This document shows positions 1 to 9,203 of a stretch of DNA of 47,475 nucleotides, in pieces. A program made the translations under genes and the position numbers. Within the stretch, counting starts at the first letter, position 1. The number at the start of each line of letters is the position of its first letter. Origin of the DNA: MED-G116 sp038107835 (GTDB lineage: Bacteria > Pseudomonadota > Alphaproteobacteria > Puniceispirillales > Puniceispirillaceae); the NCBI GenBank assembly GCA_038107835.1, contig JAYNHH010000019.1:1-47475 (forward strand). Direction: 5' to 3'. The notes beneath the pieces are model-generated. The model worked only from the letters and a program-made list of their open reading frames with translations. It was not told the DNA's origin and made no database searches.

Positions 1-784
1 AGCCAAGGCGGCCAAAGAAGGTCATGCGTGCGGCTTCGGACAGGGCGATGCCGGGTTCGGCATTATAGGCAAGCACAACAAGAATGCGGGTCATTCTGCC
101 GATGGTGGGGGTGACGCGGTGTATCGCATTGCGTCCTCGGAACAGCATCAATGTCCCCTGTGTCACCGTCGGCCGCTCGATCACCGCTTCACCGTCTAGA
201 ACAGCGGCAACGCCGGCAAAATTCATCTCACCAGCTTCTGCATCACGCAAATCACGGACATATTCGAATTGCCCGCCAGACTGCGGCGCCTGTAACAGCA
301 AAGTGATGGCAAACTCTGAATTGTCAAAATGCCAGCCCAGCTCCTGACCCTCATCAGCGAAGTGCACATTGATCGATGACAATGGATCGGCATATTCGTA
401 AAGTGCTGGCTCACCGACGATCGTTGCGATGAATTTCCGAAATTCCGGGGCATCATAGATGATTTTCAGCCTGGATTGTTCCGGCACCTGATCGGTCGTG
501 ATACAGCCCTTTGAAGAAATGATCTGGCGGTTGAACACATGACTGGCATGAAGATCTGGACGCGGTTCAGACAGGTAGACATTATGTGAGGAGGCGGTGA
601 AATAGGCCTTATGTTTCTGCGCCTCGGCCTCGGCGACCAGCATATCAACTGCACGAGTCTGCAAAAAACTGGGAAGTGTGAGAATGCCGTCGCTTGCCAG
701 ACGGGCGGCGCATTGGCGGGCGAAAAGCGGGTTGGAAACCGGGCAGGCAGAAAAATCAATGATGTCAGACAGCGCCGTAGTCAT
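1..784 (-). CDS. Fe(II)/2-oxoglutarate-dependent oxygenase, HalD/BesD/ArpA-like (partial, runs off left edge)
   Basis: An uninterrupted leftward frame of at least 261 residues starts at the ATG at 784, three bases after the panC stop, and is still open at position 1. It shows the double-stranded beta-helix signature of Fe(II)/2OG oxygenases: a GWHFDNSEF segment with an HxD pair (H152, D154), a distal histidine in AIHRVTP (H222), and arginines at 230 and 233 suited to binding 2-oxoglutarate. The overall look (SxNVHFADEGQELGWHFD, SGGQFEY) resembles proteins annotated as HalD/BesD-type halogenases or ArpA. The Asp of HxD is retained, whereas the amino-acid halogenases have Gly there, so hydroxylation is the better guess. 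Substrate is unknown. It is probably the last cistron of a panB-panC unit, suggesting an amino-acid or pantothenate-related small substrate; that is inference only. Confidence 0.75.
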   Translation of the reverse strand, partial: MTTALSDIIDFSACPVSNPLFARQCAARLASDGILTLPSFLQTRAVDMLVAEAEAQKHKAYFTASSHNVYLSEPRPDLHASHVFNRQIISSKGCITTDQVPEQSRLKIIYDAPEFRKFIATIVGEPALYEYADPLSSINVHFADEGQELGWHFDNSEFAITLLLQAPQSGGQFEYVRDLRDAEAGEMNFAGVAAVLDGEAVIERPTVTQGTLMLFRGRNAIHRVTPTIGRMTRILVVLAYNAEPGIALSEAARMTFFGRLG

Positions 785-787
785 CGC

Positions 788-1633
788 CTATTTGGCATCC
801 CCAAGAGCAATATTATCAATCAACCTCACAGCCCCCAGATGCACGGCACCAAGCAGTCTAGCCTCGGCGGTGACGGTCTCGGTTGGCTGCAAATCCATCG
901 GGTTACACAGCTGTAGATAATCAATGCAGGTAAAGCCTGAACGGCGCAGCAGATCTCGGCCATCGGCCAACGCTGTTTTCGGCCTCGTTCCGGCCAGCAG
1001 CTGTTGCGCAGTTCTGCGCAAAATCGCTTGGAGTTGCGGGGCAATGGCACGATGTTCGGCGGCCATGTGGATGTTGCGTGATGAGAGGGCAAGGCCGTCA
1101 GCCTCACGCACAGTTGGGTGGTCGAGTATCTCAACCGGCAAATCAAGATCGCGGACAAGCTGGCGAACAACCGTAAGCTGCTGGTAATCCTTCTGGCCAA
1201 AAATGGCAGAGTCCGTTGGCAACTGATTCAGCAGTTTCAGCACGACGGTGGCAACGCCGGTGAAGAAATGCGGCCTGAACTCACTTTCCAGTCCAAGCGC
1301 GGCACCGGCTGGGTTGACCTGCGTCGCATGCGATGGATGATACAGGTCGATGGGAGCATAGACCATGTCTGCCCGTTGTCCGATAGAGGCCATATCCGCT
1401 TCCAAGCCACGCGGATAGCTGTCAAAATCCTCATTGGCGGCAAACTGTGTCGGGTTTACATAGATGCTGACAACGACCCTGTCGGCAACCGCACGGGCCC
1501 GCTCCATCAGCGCCAGATGACCGTCATGTATGCCGCCCATTGTTGGCACGAGACAGCTTGTCAGGCCTTTGCCGCGCCATTCGGCGATGCGTGTTCTGGC
1601 GTCTTGCCTGTCCTGCACGACCTGCGTCATCAC
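788..1633 (-). CDS. panC: Pantothenate synthetase (pantoate--beta-alanine ligase)
   Basis: A 281-residue cytosolic enzyme that joins pantoate and beta-alanine using ATP, the last step of vitamin B5 synthesis. The family motifs are all visible: PTMGGIHDGHLAL near residue 30 (HxGH-type nucleotide-binding motif), YVNPTQF, FGQKDYQQL and the C-terminal TVREADGLALSSRN (KMSKS-equivalent SSRN). Length matches the usual 280 or so residues. The start overlaps the stop of panB by four bases (ATGA), so the two are translationally coupled and most likely one transcript. Confidence 0.97.
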   Translation of the reverse strand: MMTQVVQDRQDARTRIAEWRGKGLTSCLVPTMGGIHDGHLALMERARAVADRVVVSIYVNPTQFAANEDFDSYPRGLEADMASIGQRADMVYAPIDLYHPSHATQVNPAGAALGLESEFRPHFFTGVATVVLKLLNQLPTDSAIFGQKDYQQLTVVRQLVRDLDLPVEILDHPTVREADGLALSSRNIHMAAEHRAIAPQLQAILRRTAQQLLAGTRPKTALADGRDLLRRSGFTCIDYLQLCNPMDLQPTETVTAEARLLGAVHLGAVRLIDNIALGDAK

Positions 1634-2454
1634 GTCTTCTTTTCTCCCTCAAGATAATAGAGATGATCGGCTTCGGGAAAATCACCGCTTATGACCGCCT
1701 GTTGGTAGGCTATGGCCGCTGCCGTGATATCCGGTTGCAGGGTGGTAAATTTTCGCACGAATTTCGGGATATAGGCGTCAAACATGCCCAGCATATCCTC
1801 GGTCACGAGAATCTGGCCGTCACAGTTTGGCGAGGCGCCAATACCGATGCTTGGCACTGGGCAGGCGGCGGCAACCGCGCTGGCAACCGGTTCGATCATT
1901 CCTTCCATGACTATGCTGAAAACGCCCGCTTCGGCCAGCGCTTCGCAATCACGCATCAACTGCGAGGCCTCTTCGTCCGTCTTTCCGGTGATCCGGAACT
2001 GTTTGACTGAGGCCGCGTGCTGCGGCAACAGACCGATATGGCCCATTACCGGAATACCGGAACCAGAAATGGCCTGCACATGAGCCTGCATGGCGACACC
2101 ACCCTCGAGTTTGACACCATGCGCTCCGGTCTCATCAATCACGCGGCGGGCGCTGGCGAGTGCCTGTTGTGGACTGTCTTCGTAGCTGCCGGCTGGCAGA
2201 TCAATCACCACAAGGGCTGTCTCCCGCCGCCGCATCACGGCCTTGCCATGGCGGATCATCGTATCGAGATCAATGTCGCGAGTGTTGTCCATGCCATAGA
2301 CAACCATCGCCAGCGAGTCGCCGACCAACATCAGATCACAATGCGGGTCAAGAGCCGCCGCCATCGGGGCGGTATAGGCCGTCAGGCAGACAATCTTACG
2401 CTGACCCTTCAATGCGCGAAAGGCGGAAACAGGATCTTGATCGGGCATTGCCAA
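1630..2454 (-). CDS. panB: 3-methyl-2-oxobutanoate hydroxymethyltransferase (ketopantoate hydroxymethyltransferase)
   Basis: A 274-residue enzyme that transfers a hydroxymethyl group from 5,10-methylene-tetrahydrofolate to 2-oxoisovalerate, giving ketopantoate. Recognisable are the N-terminal CLTAYTAPMAAALD, the metal-binding LVGDSLAMV, KLEGG, GHIGLLPQ and the IGIGASPNCDGQILV segment. The methylene-THF it uses is the product of the glycine cleavage genes a little upstream on the same strand. No panE or panD is in view, so ketopantoate reduction must be encoded elsewhere. Confidence 0.97.
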   Translation of the reverse strand: MAMPDQDPVSAFRALKGQRKIVCLTAYTAPMAAALDPHCDLMLVGDSLAMVVYGMDNTRDIDLDTMIRHGKAVMRRRETALVVIDLPAGSYEDSPQQALASARRVIDETGAHGVKLEGGVAMQAHVQAISGSGIPVMGHIGLLPQHAASVKQFRITGKTDEEASQLMRDCEALAEAGVFSIVMEGMIEPVASAVAAACPVPSIGIGASPNCDGQILVTEDMLGMFDAYIPKFVRKFTTLQPDITAAAIAYQQAVISGDFPEADHLYYLEGEKKT

Positions 2455-2552
2455 CTCTTGTCCATGACAGGTGGATAAGTGGGCGGTTTACCACATGCGA
2501 GGGTTATGGTTAAGCGTTTTTGGGACCGGCGGATGGTCTGGGATGCACCGCG

Positions 2553-4142
2553 TCAATAGCCAATCGCGCATCCATCCTTGCGGGGGTCGGAACCACCGGT
2601 CAGGATGCCCTGCTCCCAATCGATCCAGATCGCCTGTGATCCGCCGATTGGACGCTGTGCCGGGACAATGTTATGCCCCATTTCAATCAGCCTTTGCCGT
2701 GTTGCATCGGGGACCGGACTCTCAACCTCTATTTTGTTCTCAAAGGGATCGGGAAAATATCTGGCGATATCCTGCGCCATCTGGATGTCCAGACCATAGT
2801 CGAACATGCGGGTCAGCAGCTGCATATGTCCGAAAGCCTGATATTCACCACCCATGACACCAAACGGCATGACGGCACGGTCATCGCGCGTTGCCATTGC
2901 AGGAATGATTGTATGTAACGGGCGTTTGCCCGGTTCAACGCAATTTGGATGGGCTGTATCAACGACAAAACCCATGCCACGATTCTGCAGCAACACACCT
3001 GAGTTTGGTGCCATGATTCCGGACCCAAAGCCGTAATAGAGCGTGTTGATGAAGCTGCAGGCGTTGCGATCACTGTCAACCACAGTGATATAGACGGTGC
3101 TTTTATGCGCAGGTAGTGGTGAGGGTGGCAGCACATCAAGCGCGCGTTCAGGATTAATCATGGCCCGCAGATTGGCGGCGTAGTCCGTGCTGATGATGGT
3201 CTCGACAGGCACTTGATGAAAAGCTGGGTCGGCGAGGCAGGTGCCACGGTCACGATAGGCAAGGCGTCCTGCCTCAATTTCATGATGCATCCTGTCCGGA
3301 CCTAGTGGGTCATCACCAAAAAGGTCAATACCCGACATGATGTTTAACAGCTGCAGGGCAATCATCCCCTGTCCGTTTGGCGGGCATTCCCAGATGTCAC
3401 AGCCCCGGAACGCTGTTTTGATCGGTGTCACATACTCACCGACGGCAGCGGTGAAATCATCCTCGGTATGCAGCCCGCCAACGGCGCGCAGCTTTGCCAG
3501 AATGTCATCGGCAACCGGCCCTTTGTAAAATCCGTCGCGGCCCTTGCTGGCGATACGTTCCATGGTTCTGGCGAGCGCTGGCTGGCTATGCCGCTTTCCC
3601 ATTGCCGGCGGCCTGCCCTGCTCCAGAAAAACAGCTGCCCCATCGCTGTCCAGAACATCACAGCCAGCCACAAAGTCGCTGGCAACACGCTGGGTTATTG
3701 GATAGCCGTCACGGGCATAGGTGATGGCCGGTGCCAGAATGTCCGCAAGCGAGAGCCGACCATGATCATTGTTCAATTGTACCCAGGCGTCCACCGCTCC
3801 TGGAATGGTGACGGAATGCGGTGATTGCTGGGTGATTTCGGATATGCCACGCGCCAACAGCCAGTCGCTGCTGAGACCAAGAGGTGCGCGCCCTGACCCG
3901 TTGAAGGCGATCGGTCTGCTGGCACCGGCAGGAGAGTAGAGACAGAAGCAATCACCGCCAATGCTTGTCGAACCGGGTTCGACAACCGCCTGCACGGCTG
4001 CTGCCGCGATAGCAGCGTCAAGGGCATTGCCACCGGTCTGCAGAATGCCGATTGCTGTCTGTGATGACAGCGGATGGGAAGTGCTTGCCATCGCGGTTGG
4101 TGCGGCGACGGGGGATCTGCCCGGTGTTTGGAGATTGCGCAT
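2553..4142 (-). CDS. Gamma-glutamyltransferase-family Ntn hydrolase (HpxW/YwrD-like)
   Basis: A 529-residue protein of the GGT family, which self-cleaves before a catalytic threonine. The likely nucleophile is T349 in KSTVYITVVD, and the large-subunit motif GGNALDAAIAAA occurs near residue 38. No signal peptide or lipobox is seen, so it should be cytosolic, unlike classical periplasmic glutathione-degrading GGT. The C-terminal substrate loop reads VMGGEYQAFGHMQ rather than the usual SPGG-type loop, as in the HpxW/YwrD branch, some members of which are oxamate or other amide hydrolases. Its start lies just past the gcvP terminator and it runs toward panB 98 bases downstream. The family call is firm; the substrate is not. 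Confidence 0.88.
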   Translation of the reverse strand: MRNLQTPGRSPVAAPTAMASTSHPLSSQTAIGILQTGGNALDAAIAAAAVQAVVEPGSTSIGGDCFCLYSPAGASRPIAFNGSGRAPLGLSSDWLLARGISEITQQSPHSVTIPGAVDAWVQLNNDHGRLSLADILAPAITYARDGYPITQRVASDFVAGCDVLDSDGAAVFLEQGRPPAMGKRHSQPALARTMERIASKGRDGFYKGPVADDILAKLRAVGGLHTEDDFTAAVGEYVTPIKTAFRGCDIWECPPNGQGMIALQLLNIMSGIDLFGDDPLGPDRMHHEIEAGRLAYRDRGTCLADPAFHQVPVETIISTDYAANLRAMINPERALDVLPPSPLPAHKSTVYITVVDSDRNACSFINTLYYGFGSGIMAPNSGVLLQNRGMGFVVDTAHPNCVEPGKRPLHTIIPAMATRDDRAVMPFGVMGGEYQAFGHMQLLTRMFDYGLDIQMAQDIARYFPDPFENKIEVESPVPDATRQRLIEMGHNIVPAQRPIGGSQAIWIDWEQGILTGGSDPRKDGCAIGY

Positions 4143-4151
4143 TATGGATAA

Positions 4152-4192
4152 CCTGAAAAGAAGACCTGCCCGAAACTAGCATCTCGGGCAGG
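4152..4192 (-). terminator. Rho-independent terminator after gcvTHP
   Basis: Read on the minus strand, a perfect 9-bp stem (CCTGCCCGA with TCGGGCAGG, positions 4165-4173 and 4184-4192) with a 10-nt loop is followed by a T-rich tail. It sits 40 bases after the gcvP stop and just before ggt, so it separates the glycine cleavage transcript from the ggt-pan genes. Confidence 0.85.
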
Positions 4193-4232
4193 CCATGGCA
4201 AAGTCATCACGCCAACAAACGCGCGTCATCAG

Positions 4233-7088
4233 CTATTCTGCCGCTTCTTCCCATTCTTCAATTGATGGGCAGGAACAGATCAGATTGCGGTCACCAAATG
4301 CATTGTCGACCCGGCCCACTGGCGGCCAGTATTTATTGGCCTGCGAGTTGCCCTCAGGACTCGCCGCCTGTTTACGGCTATAGGGATGCTTCCAGTCATC
4401 GGCGAGGATCTCATCGCTTGTATGCGGCGCGTTGACCAGGGGATTGTCGTCGGCTGGCCAGTTGCCGTCGGCAACCTGCTCGATCTCGGCGGCAATGGCC
4501 AGCATGGCATCGCAGAAGCGATCAATTTCTGCCAGTGATTCGGACTCTGTTGGTTCAATCATCAGGGTGCCGGCAACAGGAAATGACATGGTTGGCGCAT
4601 GAAAGCCGAAATCAATCAGCCGTTTTGCGATATCCTCGTTGCTGATACCGGAACGATCCTGAATGCTGCGGATATCGACAATGCACTCATGGGCAACACG
4701 GCCCTTGCTACCGGTATACAGAACTGGAAAAACATCACCAAGCCGCGCTGCGATATAATTGGCTGACAGAATGGCCATGCTCGTTGCGTTTGTAAGCCCA
4801 TCTGGTCCCATCATCCTGATATAGGCGTAGGTGATTGGCAGAATGCTGGCTGATCCAAACGGGGCGGCACTGACCGCGTTGTTGCCGGTAAGTGGCGATC
4901 CCGGCAGGTGAGGTGCCAGATGCGCCGCAACGCCAATGGGGCCAATGCCTGGCCCGCCGCCACCATGCGGGATGCAGAAGGTCTTGTGCAAATTCAGGTG
5001 GCTGACATCAGCGCCGAACTGTGGTGGTGCGCAATGTCCGACAAGTGCATTCAGATTGGCCCCGTCGACATAGACCTGTCCGCCTGCCTCGTGGATCATC
5101 TCGCACAGTTCGGCAATTGACTCCTCGAAAACACCGTGGGTCGAGGGGTAGGTCACCATGATCGCTGCGAGGTTATCACGATGCTGGTCAGTTTTTGCCC
5201 GAAGATCAACCATGTCAACATTGCCATCCTCATCGCATTTGACCACCACAACCTTCATCCCAGCCATCGCGGCTGATGCCGGGTTGGTGCCATGTGCTGA
5301 GGAAGGGATGAGGCAGATGTTACGATGACTTTCGCCGTTCGCATCATGATATTTGGCAATCGCCAGCAGACCGGCAAATTCACCCTGAGAGCCAGCGTTT
5401 GGCTGCAATGAGACAGCCGCATAGCCGGTCGCGGTGGCGAGCAGTTTTTCCAACCGGTCGACCATTTCCAGATAGCCGGCCGCCTGATCATCTGGGGCGT
5501 AGGGATGGATGTTGGCAAATTCGGGCCAGGTCACCGGCATCATCTCGGCCGCGGCATTCAGCTTCATCGTGCAGGATCCAAGCGGGATCATGCAGCGGTC
5601 AAGCGCCAGATCACGATCCGCAAGGCTGCGCATATACCGCATCATTTCGGTTTCTGACCGATACTGATGAAAAACCGGCTGCCGCATGAAACCGGTCGTC
5701 CGCAAACTTGATTGCGGCAGGCTGGAGACAGCATCGTCACTTGTTGGCATATGGGCGTTCAGCGCCGCCAGCAGAGTTTCCAGCTGCGCCGTGGTTGTCG
5801 TTTCATCAAAGCTGGCTGCAAATGCACCTTCGAGCGGTCGTAGATTGAAGCCTGCCTTGAGCGCCGCGGCGATCAGCGCATCCCGGTCAACGGCTGCCTC
5901 GATGGCGACGGTGTCAAAAAACCTGTCATGCTGGACTGCATGGCCAGCACGCCGCATCGCTGCGGCAAAGCGGCAGGCCATGTCATGGGCATGATTGGCA
6001 ATGCGCGTCAGCCCCTCTGGCCCATGCCAGATGGCATAGAAACCGGCCATGACTGCCAGCAGAACCTGCGCCGTACAGATGTTCGATGTGGCCTTCTCAC
6101 GGCGGATATGCTGCTCACGTGTCTGCAGTGCAAGGCGATAGGCCTGCCTGCCCCGGCTATCCTGGCTGACTCCGACAAGACGTCCGGGGATTGACCGCTG
6201 ATGGGCTGTCTTGGTGGCAAAAAAGGCGGCATGCGGGCCGCCATAGCCAAAGGGAACGCCAAAGCGCTGGGCTGAGCCAAGCACGATATCGGCACCGAGC
6301 GTGCCGGGAGCTTCAAGAATACAGAGGGCCAGCAGATCGCTGGCAACAATGGCCATCCCGCCTGCTGCCTGAACGGCGTCAATTTCCGGCTTGATGTCAC
6401 GCACTTCGCCGGTGCTGCCCGGATAGCACAGCAGCGCACCAAAACAACCAGCGCCATAAGGGCTTTCGACAGGCGTGATTTCAAGTGTGATGCCAATCGG
6501 CGCAGCCCTTGTTTTCAGCACATTGATCGTTTGCGGATGGGTGTCAGGGTCGACACGGAAGATGTTGCCCTTGCCACGATGCGCCCTGAAGGCCATTGCC
6601 ATAGCCTCAGCTGCTGCTGTTGCCTCGTCAAGAAGCGAGCCATTGGCAATGTCCATGCCGGTGAGGTCTGCTACCATTGTCTGATAATTCAGGATGGCCT
6701 CAAGACGGCCCTGCGAAATTTCTGGCTGATACGGTGTGTAGGCGGTGTACCATGCCGGATTTTCAAGGATATTGCGCTGGATTACCGGTGGCGTGTGGCA
6801 GCCATAATAACCCATGCCGATCAGCGATGTCTGGACGCTGTTCTGGCTGGCCAGCGCCGCCATGTCGGCAAGCACCTCGGCCTCCGACAGTGCCTTTGGA
6901 ATATCCATCGGGTCGGCGCGTAGAATATTTGCCGGAATAACCTCACCAAGCAATGTTTCAACCGACTTTGCGCCAACATGCGTCAGCATTGTGCTGATAT
7001 CCTGCGCGTTAAGACCGATATGGCGGGCCGCAAATGGTGCCTGGGGTGCGGCTGCAGGGATGCTGTGTGTGTTGTCCAATGGTGACAT
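4233..7088 (-). CDS. gcvP: Glycine dehydrogenase (decarboxylating), P protein of the glycine cleavage system, single-chain form
   Basis: A 951-residue PLP enzyme that decarboxylates glycine and passes the aminomethyl group to the lipoyl arm of GcvH. Both halves of the homodimeric single-chain type are present. The C-terminal half carries the PLP lysine K702 in HLNLHKTFCIPHGGGG and the glycine-rich loop after it. The N-terminal half has GYYGCHTP and the characteristic NPAWYTAYTPYQPEISQGRLE region. Third gene of gcvT-gcvH-gcvP, 97 bases after gcvH, and under the upstream glycine riboswitch. A terminator follows. Confidence 0.98.
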   Translation of the reverse strand: MSPLDNTHSIPAAAPQAPFAARHIGLNAQDISTMLTHVGAKSVETLLGEVIPANILRADPMDIPKALSEAEVLADMAALASQNSVQTSLIGMGYYGCHTPPVIQRNILENPAWYTAYTPYQPEISQGRLEAILNYQTMVADLTGMDIANGSLLDEATAAAEAMAMAFRAHRGKGNIFRVDPDTHPQTINVLKTRAAPIGITLEITPVESPYGAGCFGALLCYPGSTGEVRDIKPEIDAVQAAGGMAIVASDLLALCILEAPGTLGADIVLGSAQRFGVPFGYGGPHAAFFATKTAHQRSIPGRLVGVSQDSRGRQAYRLALQTREQHIRREKATSNICTAQVLLAVMAGFYAIWHGPEGLTRIANHAHDMACRFAAAMRRAGHAVQHDRFFDTVAIEAAVDRDALIAAALKAGFNLRPLEGAFAASFDETTTTAQLETLLAALNAHMPTSDDAVSSLPQSSLRTTGFMRQPVFHQYRSETEMMRYMRSLADRDLALDRCMIPLGSCTMKLNAAAEMMPVTWPEFANIHPYAPDDQAAGYLEMVDRLEKLLATATGYAAVSLQPNAGSQGEFAGLLAIAKYHDANGESHRNICLIPSSAHGTNPASAAMAGMKVVVVKCDEDGNVDMVDLRAKTDQHRDNLAAIMVTYPSTHGVFEESIAELCEMIHEAGGQVYVDGANLNALVGHCAPPQFGADVSHLNLHKTFCIPHGGGGPGIGPIGVAAHLAPHLPGSPLTGNNAVSAAPFGSASILPITYAYIRMMGPDGLTNATSMAILSANYIAARLGDVFPVLYTGSKGRVAHECIVDIRSIQDRSGISNEDIAKRLIDFGFHAPTMSFPVAGTLMIEPTESESLAEIDRFCDAMLAIAAEIEQVADGNWPADDNPLVNAPHTSDEILADDWKHPYSRKQAASPEGNSQANKYWPPVGRVDNAFGDRNLICSCPSIEEWEEAAE

Positions 7089-7185
7089 GGGTCACTCCTT
7101 TGCTTTTACTTCGTCTTTCCTTGATGGTCCTGGCCGGGCTGGCGATGCGGTGCCTGATATGGGGGGACATCGCATCGTACAGGCA

Positions 7186-7548
7186 TCAGCTGATCATTGC
7201 GGCATAGGCTGCCTCATCCATCATCTCGTCGAGTTCGCTGGTGTCGCTGACCTTGACCTTGAACAGCCAGCTCTCGGTCGCCCGGTCTGGCGTGATGCTT
7301 GTCAGATCATCCAGCATCGCCTCATTTACCGCTGTGATTTCACCCGAGGCCGGGCTGTAAATGTCTGATGCTGCCTTGACCGACTCAAAAACCGCCACGG
7401 CATCTCCCCTGCTGACGGTTGCGCCGGCTTCTGGAAGCTCGACAAAAACGATATCACCAAGCTGTTCAATGGCATGGGGGGAAATGCCAACTGTGCCGAT
7501 ATCGCCGTCCAATTGAATCCATTCATGGTCTTCTGAGTAACGTAACAT
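7186..7548 (-). CDS. gcvH: Glycine cleavage system H protein (lipoyl carrier)
   Basis: A 120-residue shuttle protein that carries the aminomethyl group between GcvP and GcvT on a lipoyl-lysine. The lipoylation site is K58 in FESVKAASD, followed by the usual YSPASGEI. The N-terminus MLRYSEDHEW is standard for the family and a purine-rich ribosome site (AAGGAG) lies just upstream. It lies 48 bases after gcvT. Confidence 0.97.
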   Translation of the reverse strand: MLRYSEDHEWIQLDGDIGTVGISPHAIEQLGDIVFVELPEAGATVSRGDAVAVFESVKAASDIYSPASGEITAVNEAMLDDLTSITPDRATESWLFKVKVSDTSELDEMMDEAAYAAMIS

Positions 7549-7596
7549 GCTTTTCTCCTTCAGATTTTGCGGCTCTTCCGGCCGCTTGGTGGGGGT

Positions 7597-8697
7597 CTAT
7601 GACCCACGAACATAACGATGGGGGACAAAGGGCAGGGACGCCACATGAACGGCTGTTTCCCTGCCACGGGTCGTGGCAATCAATGCGGTTCCCGGTTCGG
7701 CCAGCCGCGACTCAACAAGGCCGATGGCGGCCGGGGCATCAAGGCTGGGGGCATACCCGCCAGATGTGACGATCCCGACGGGCGTGCCATCAAACATCAG
7801 GTTGGTGCCATCACGAACGGGTCTGCCGCCGACCGGCAGCAGGCCAACAAGCGTCCGCGCCGGCCCGCAATCCCAATCCTGCAGGATCTGCGCGGCACCC
7901 GGAAAATCACCTGCCTCACGCCGCCGTTTTGACAGCGCAAAGCGCAGCCCGGCTGTCACTGGATTGATTGTCTCATTCAGCTCATGTCCCCACAGAGGAA
8001 GCCCGGCTTCCATGCGCAACGTATCGCGGGCACCAAGTCCGCAGACAAACACATCATCACGTGCCGCCAGCAGGGTGGCGATTGTCTGGGCGGCCCTGCC
8101 AGCCATGGAAATCTCAAAACCATCCTCCCCGGTATAGCCCGACCGGGTGATCACACAGTCAACACCGGCAAGCGTAAAACGCCTGATGTCCATGAAGACG
8201 AAACCGCTGAGATCAAGCCCAAGATCACTCAATATGGCCGCTGCACCTGGCCCTTGAAGCGCCAACAGAGCCCGCTCATCATGCACGGTCATCTGGGTGT
8301 CGGCACCAATCAGATTCGCTTCCAGATGGGCAATATCATGCGTGGCGCGCCCGGCATTGACGACAAGATGCAGGGCGCCCTCGAAACGGGCAATCATCAG
8401 GTCATCAAGAACTCCGCCCGTTTCATTCAGGAACAGCGAGTAGCGCACCCGCCCGTCCTTGATGGCACCAAGGTCTGTCGGGGTGAGGCGCTCGAGAAAC
8501 GCGTCCGCACCGTCGCCAGCCAATTCGATCTGCGCCATGTGCGATACATCGAACAGCGCCGCACCGTTGCGGCAGGCGAGATGTTCGGCTTTAATGCCCG
8601 CTGGGTATTGAACCGGCATGTCCCATCCCGCAAATGGCACCATGCGGGCACCATGGGCGATGTGAAAGTCATATAGGGGGGTCCGACGGTTTTCCAC
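7597..8697 (-). CDS. gcvT: Aminomethyltransferase, T protein of the glycine cleavage system
   Basis: A 366-residue folate enzyme that releases ammonia from the aminomethylated H protein and makes 5,10-methylene-THF. Visible motifs are YDFHIAHGARMVPFAGWDMPVQY, FDVSHMAQIEL and SGYTGEDGFEI, all typical of GcvT. The start is a GTG at 8697, preceded by a good ribosome site (GAGGAAAG, six bases away); no ATG competes in that position. First gene of the operon, directly downstream of the tandem glycine riboswitch. Confidence 0.97.
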   Translation of the reverse strand: MENRRTPLYDFHIAHGARMVPFAGWDMPVQYPAGIKAEHLACRNGAALFDVSHMAQIELAGDGADAFLERLTPTDLGAIKDGRVRYSLFLNETGGVLDDLMIARFEGALHLVVNAGRATHDIAHLEANLIGADTQMTVHDERALLALQGPGAAAILSDLGLDLSGFVFMDIRRFTLAGVDCVITRSGYTGEDGFEISMAGRAAQTIATLLAARDDVFVCGLGARDTLRMEAGLPLWGHELNETINPVTAGLRFALSKRRREAGDFPGAAQILQDWDCGPARTLVGLLPVGGRPVRDGTNLMFDGTPVGIVTSGGYAPSLDAPAAIGLVESRLAEPGTALIATTRGRETAVHVASLPFVPHRYVRGS

Positions 8698-8756
8698 TTG
8701 GATCTTTCCTCAGTTTCCTCGCAAAAGACAGCATTACCGATTTTCATCGGCAATAC

Positions 8757-8960
8757 CCCCTCTGTCACGGAACCTGAGAGATTAACCATGGCCCACACCA
8801 TCAATGGGCCAGGTGTTCCCCGTCGGTGGACACTGCCGTGCCACTTTCCAGAGTGCTCACATGAATGGGTACGGGTACCTGAGAGTTTCTGGGGAATTGC
8901 TCCTTCGGTGCCGGTAACAGGACGAACGAAACCGCCTGCCCGGGCTCTCCCCACCCATGT
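8757..8960 (-). promoter_or_regulatory. Tandem glycine riboswitch upstream of gcvTHP
   Basis: Read on the minus strand, two glycine-aptamer signatures follow each other. The first begins with GGGGAGAGCCCGGGC near 8952, has CACCGAAGGAGCAA and CCCCAGAAACTCTCAGG, and ends near 8862. The second has CACCGACGGGGAACAC and ends with ATCTCTCAGGTTCCGTGAC near 8762. The conserved CTCTCAGG blocks are at about 8875-8885 and 8772-8782. Between the second aptamer and gcvT lies a small hairpin (CCGAT-GAAA-ATCGG, 8737-8750) close to the ribosome site. In this class glycine binding usually switches the cleavage genes on. Confidence 0.93.
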
Positions 8961-8973
8961 ATCGAGCCGTTAA

Positions 8974-9002
8974 ATATTATGCCTGTTTGAATGACACCGC
9001 AA
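8974..9002 (-). promoter_or_regulatory. Probable sigma-70-type promoter for the gcv riboswitch transcript
   Basis: On the minus strand, TTGCGG (9002-8997) is separated by exactly 17 bases from TAATAT (8979-8974). A start point near 8967 would place the first nucleotide just before the first glycine aptamer. Confidence 0.6.
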
Positions 9003-9203
9003 GCGCAAAAGGCATGGCTCTGGCACCGTCTATGATGCGGCGTCGATCCACGCCCCTGGTTTCTTGTGACAAGACAGGGTCCGTGGCTTGCGATTGGTGG
9101 TCGCTTTCCCCATATCCGATGAGAGCCGGACGATCGGCGCAGCTGTGCTGCTTGCACTTTAGGTACGTTTAGAACAACCGAATTTTGATGAAATGGTGAT
9201 GCC

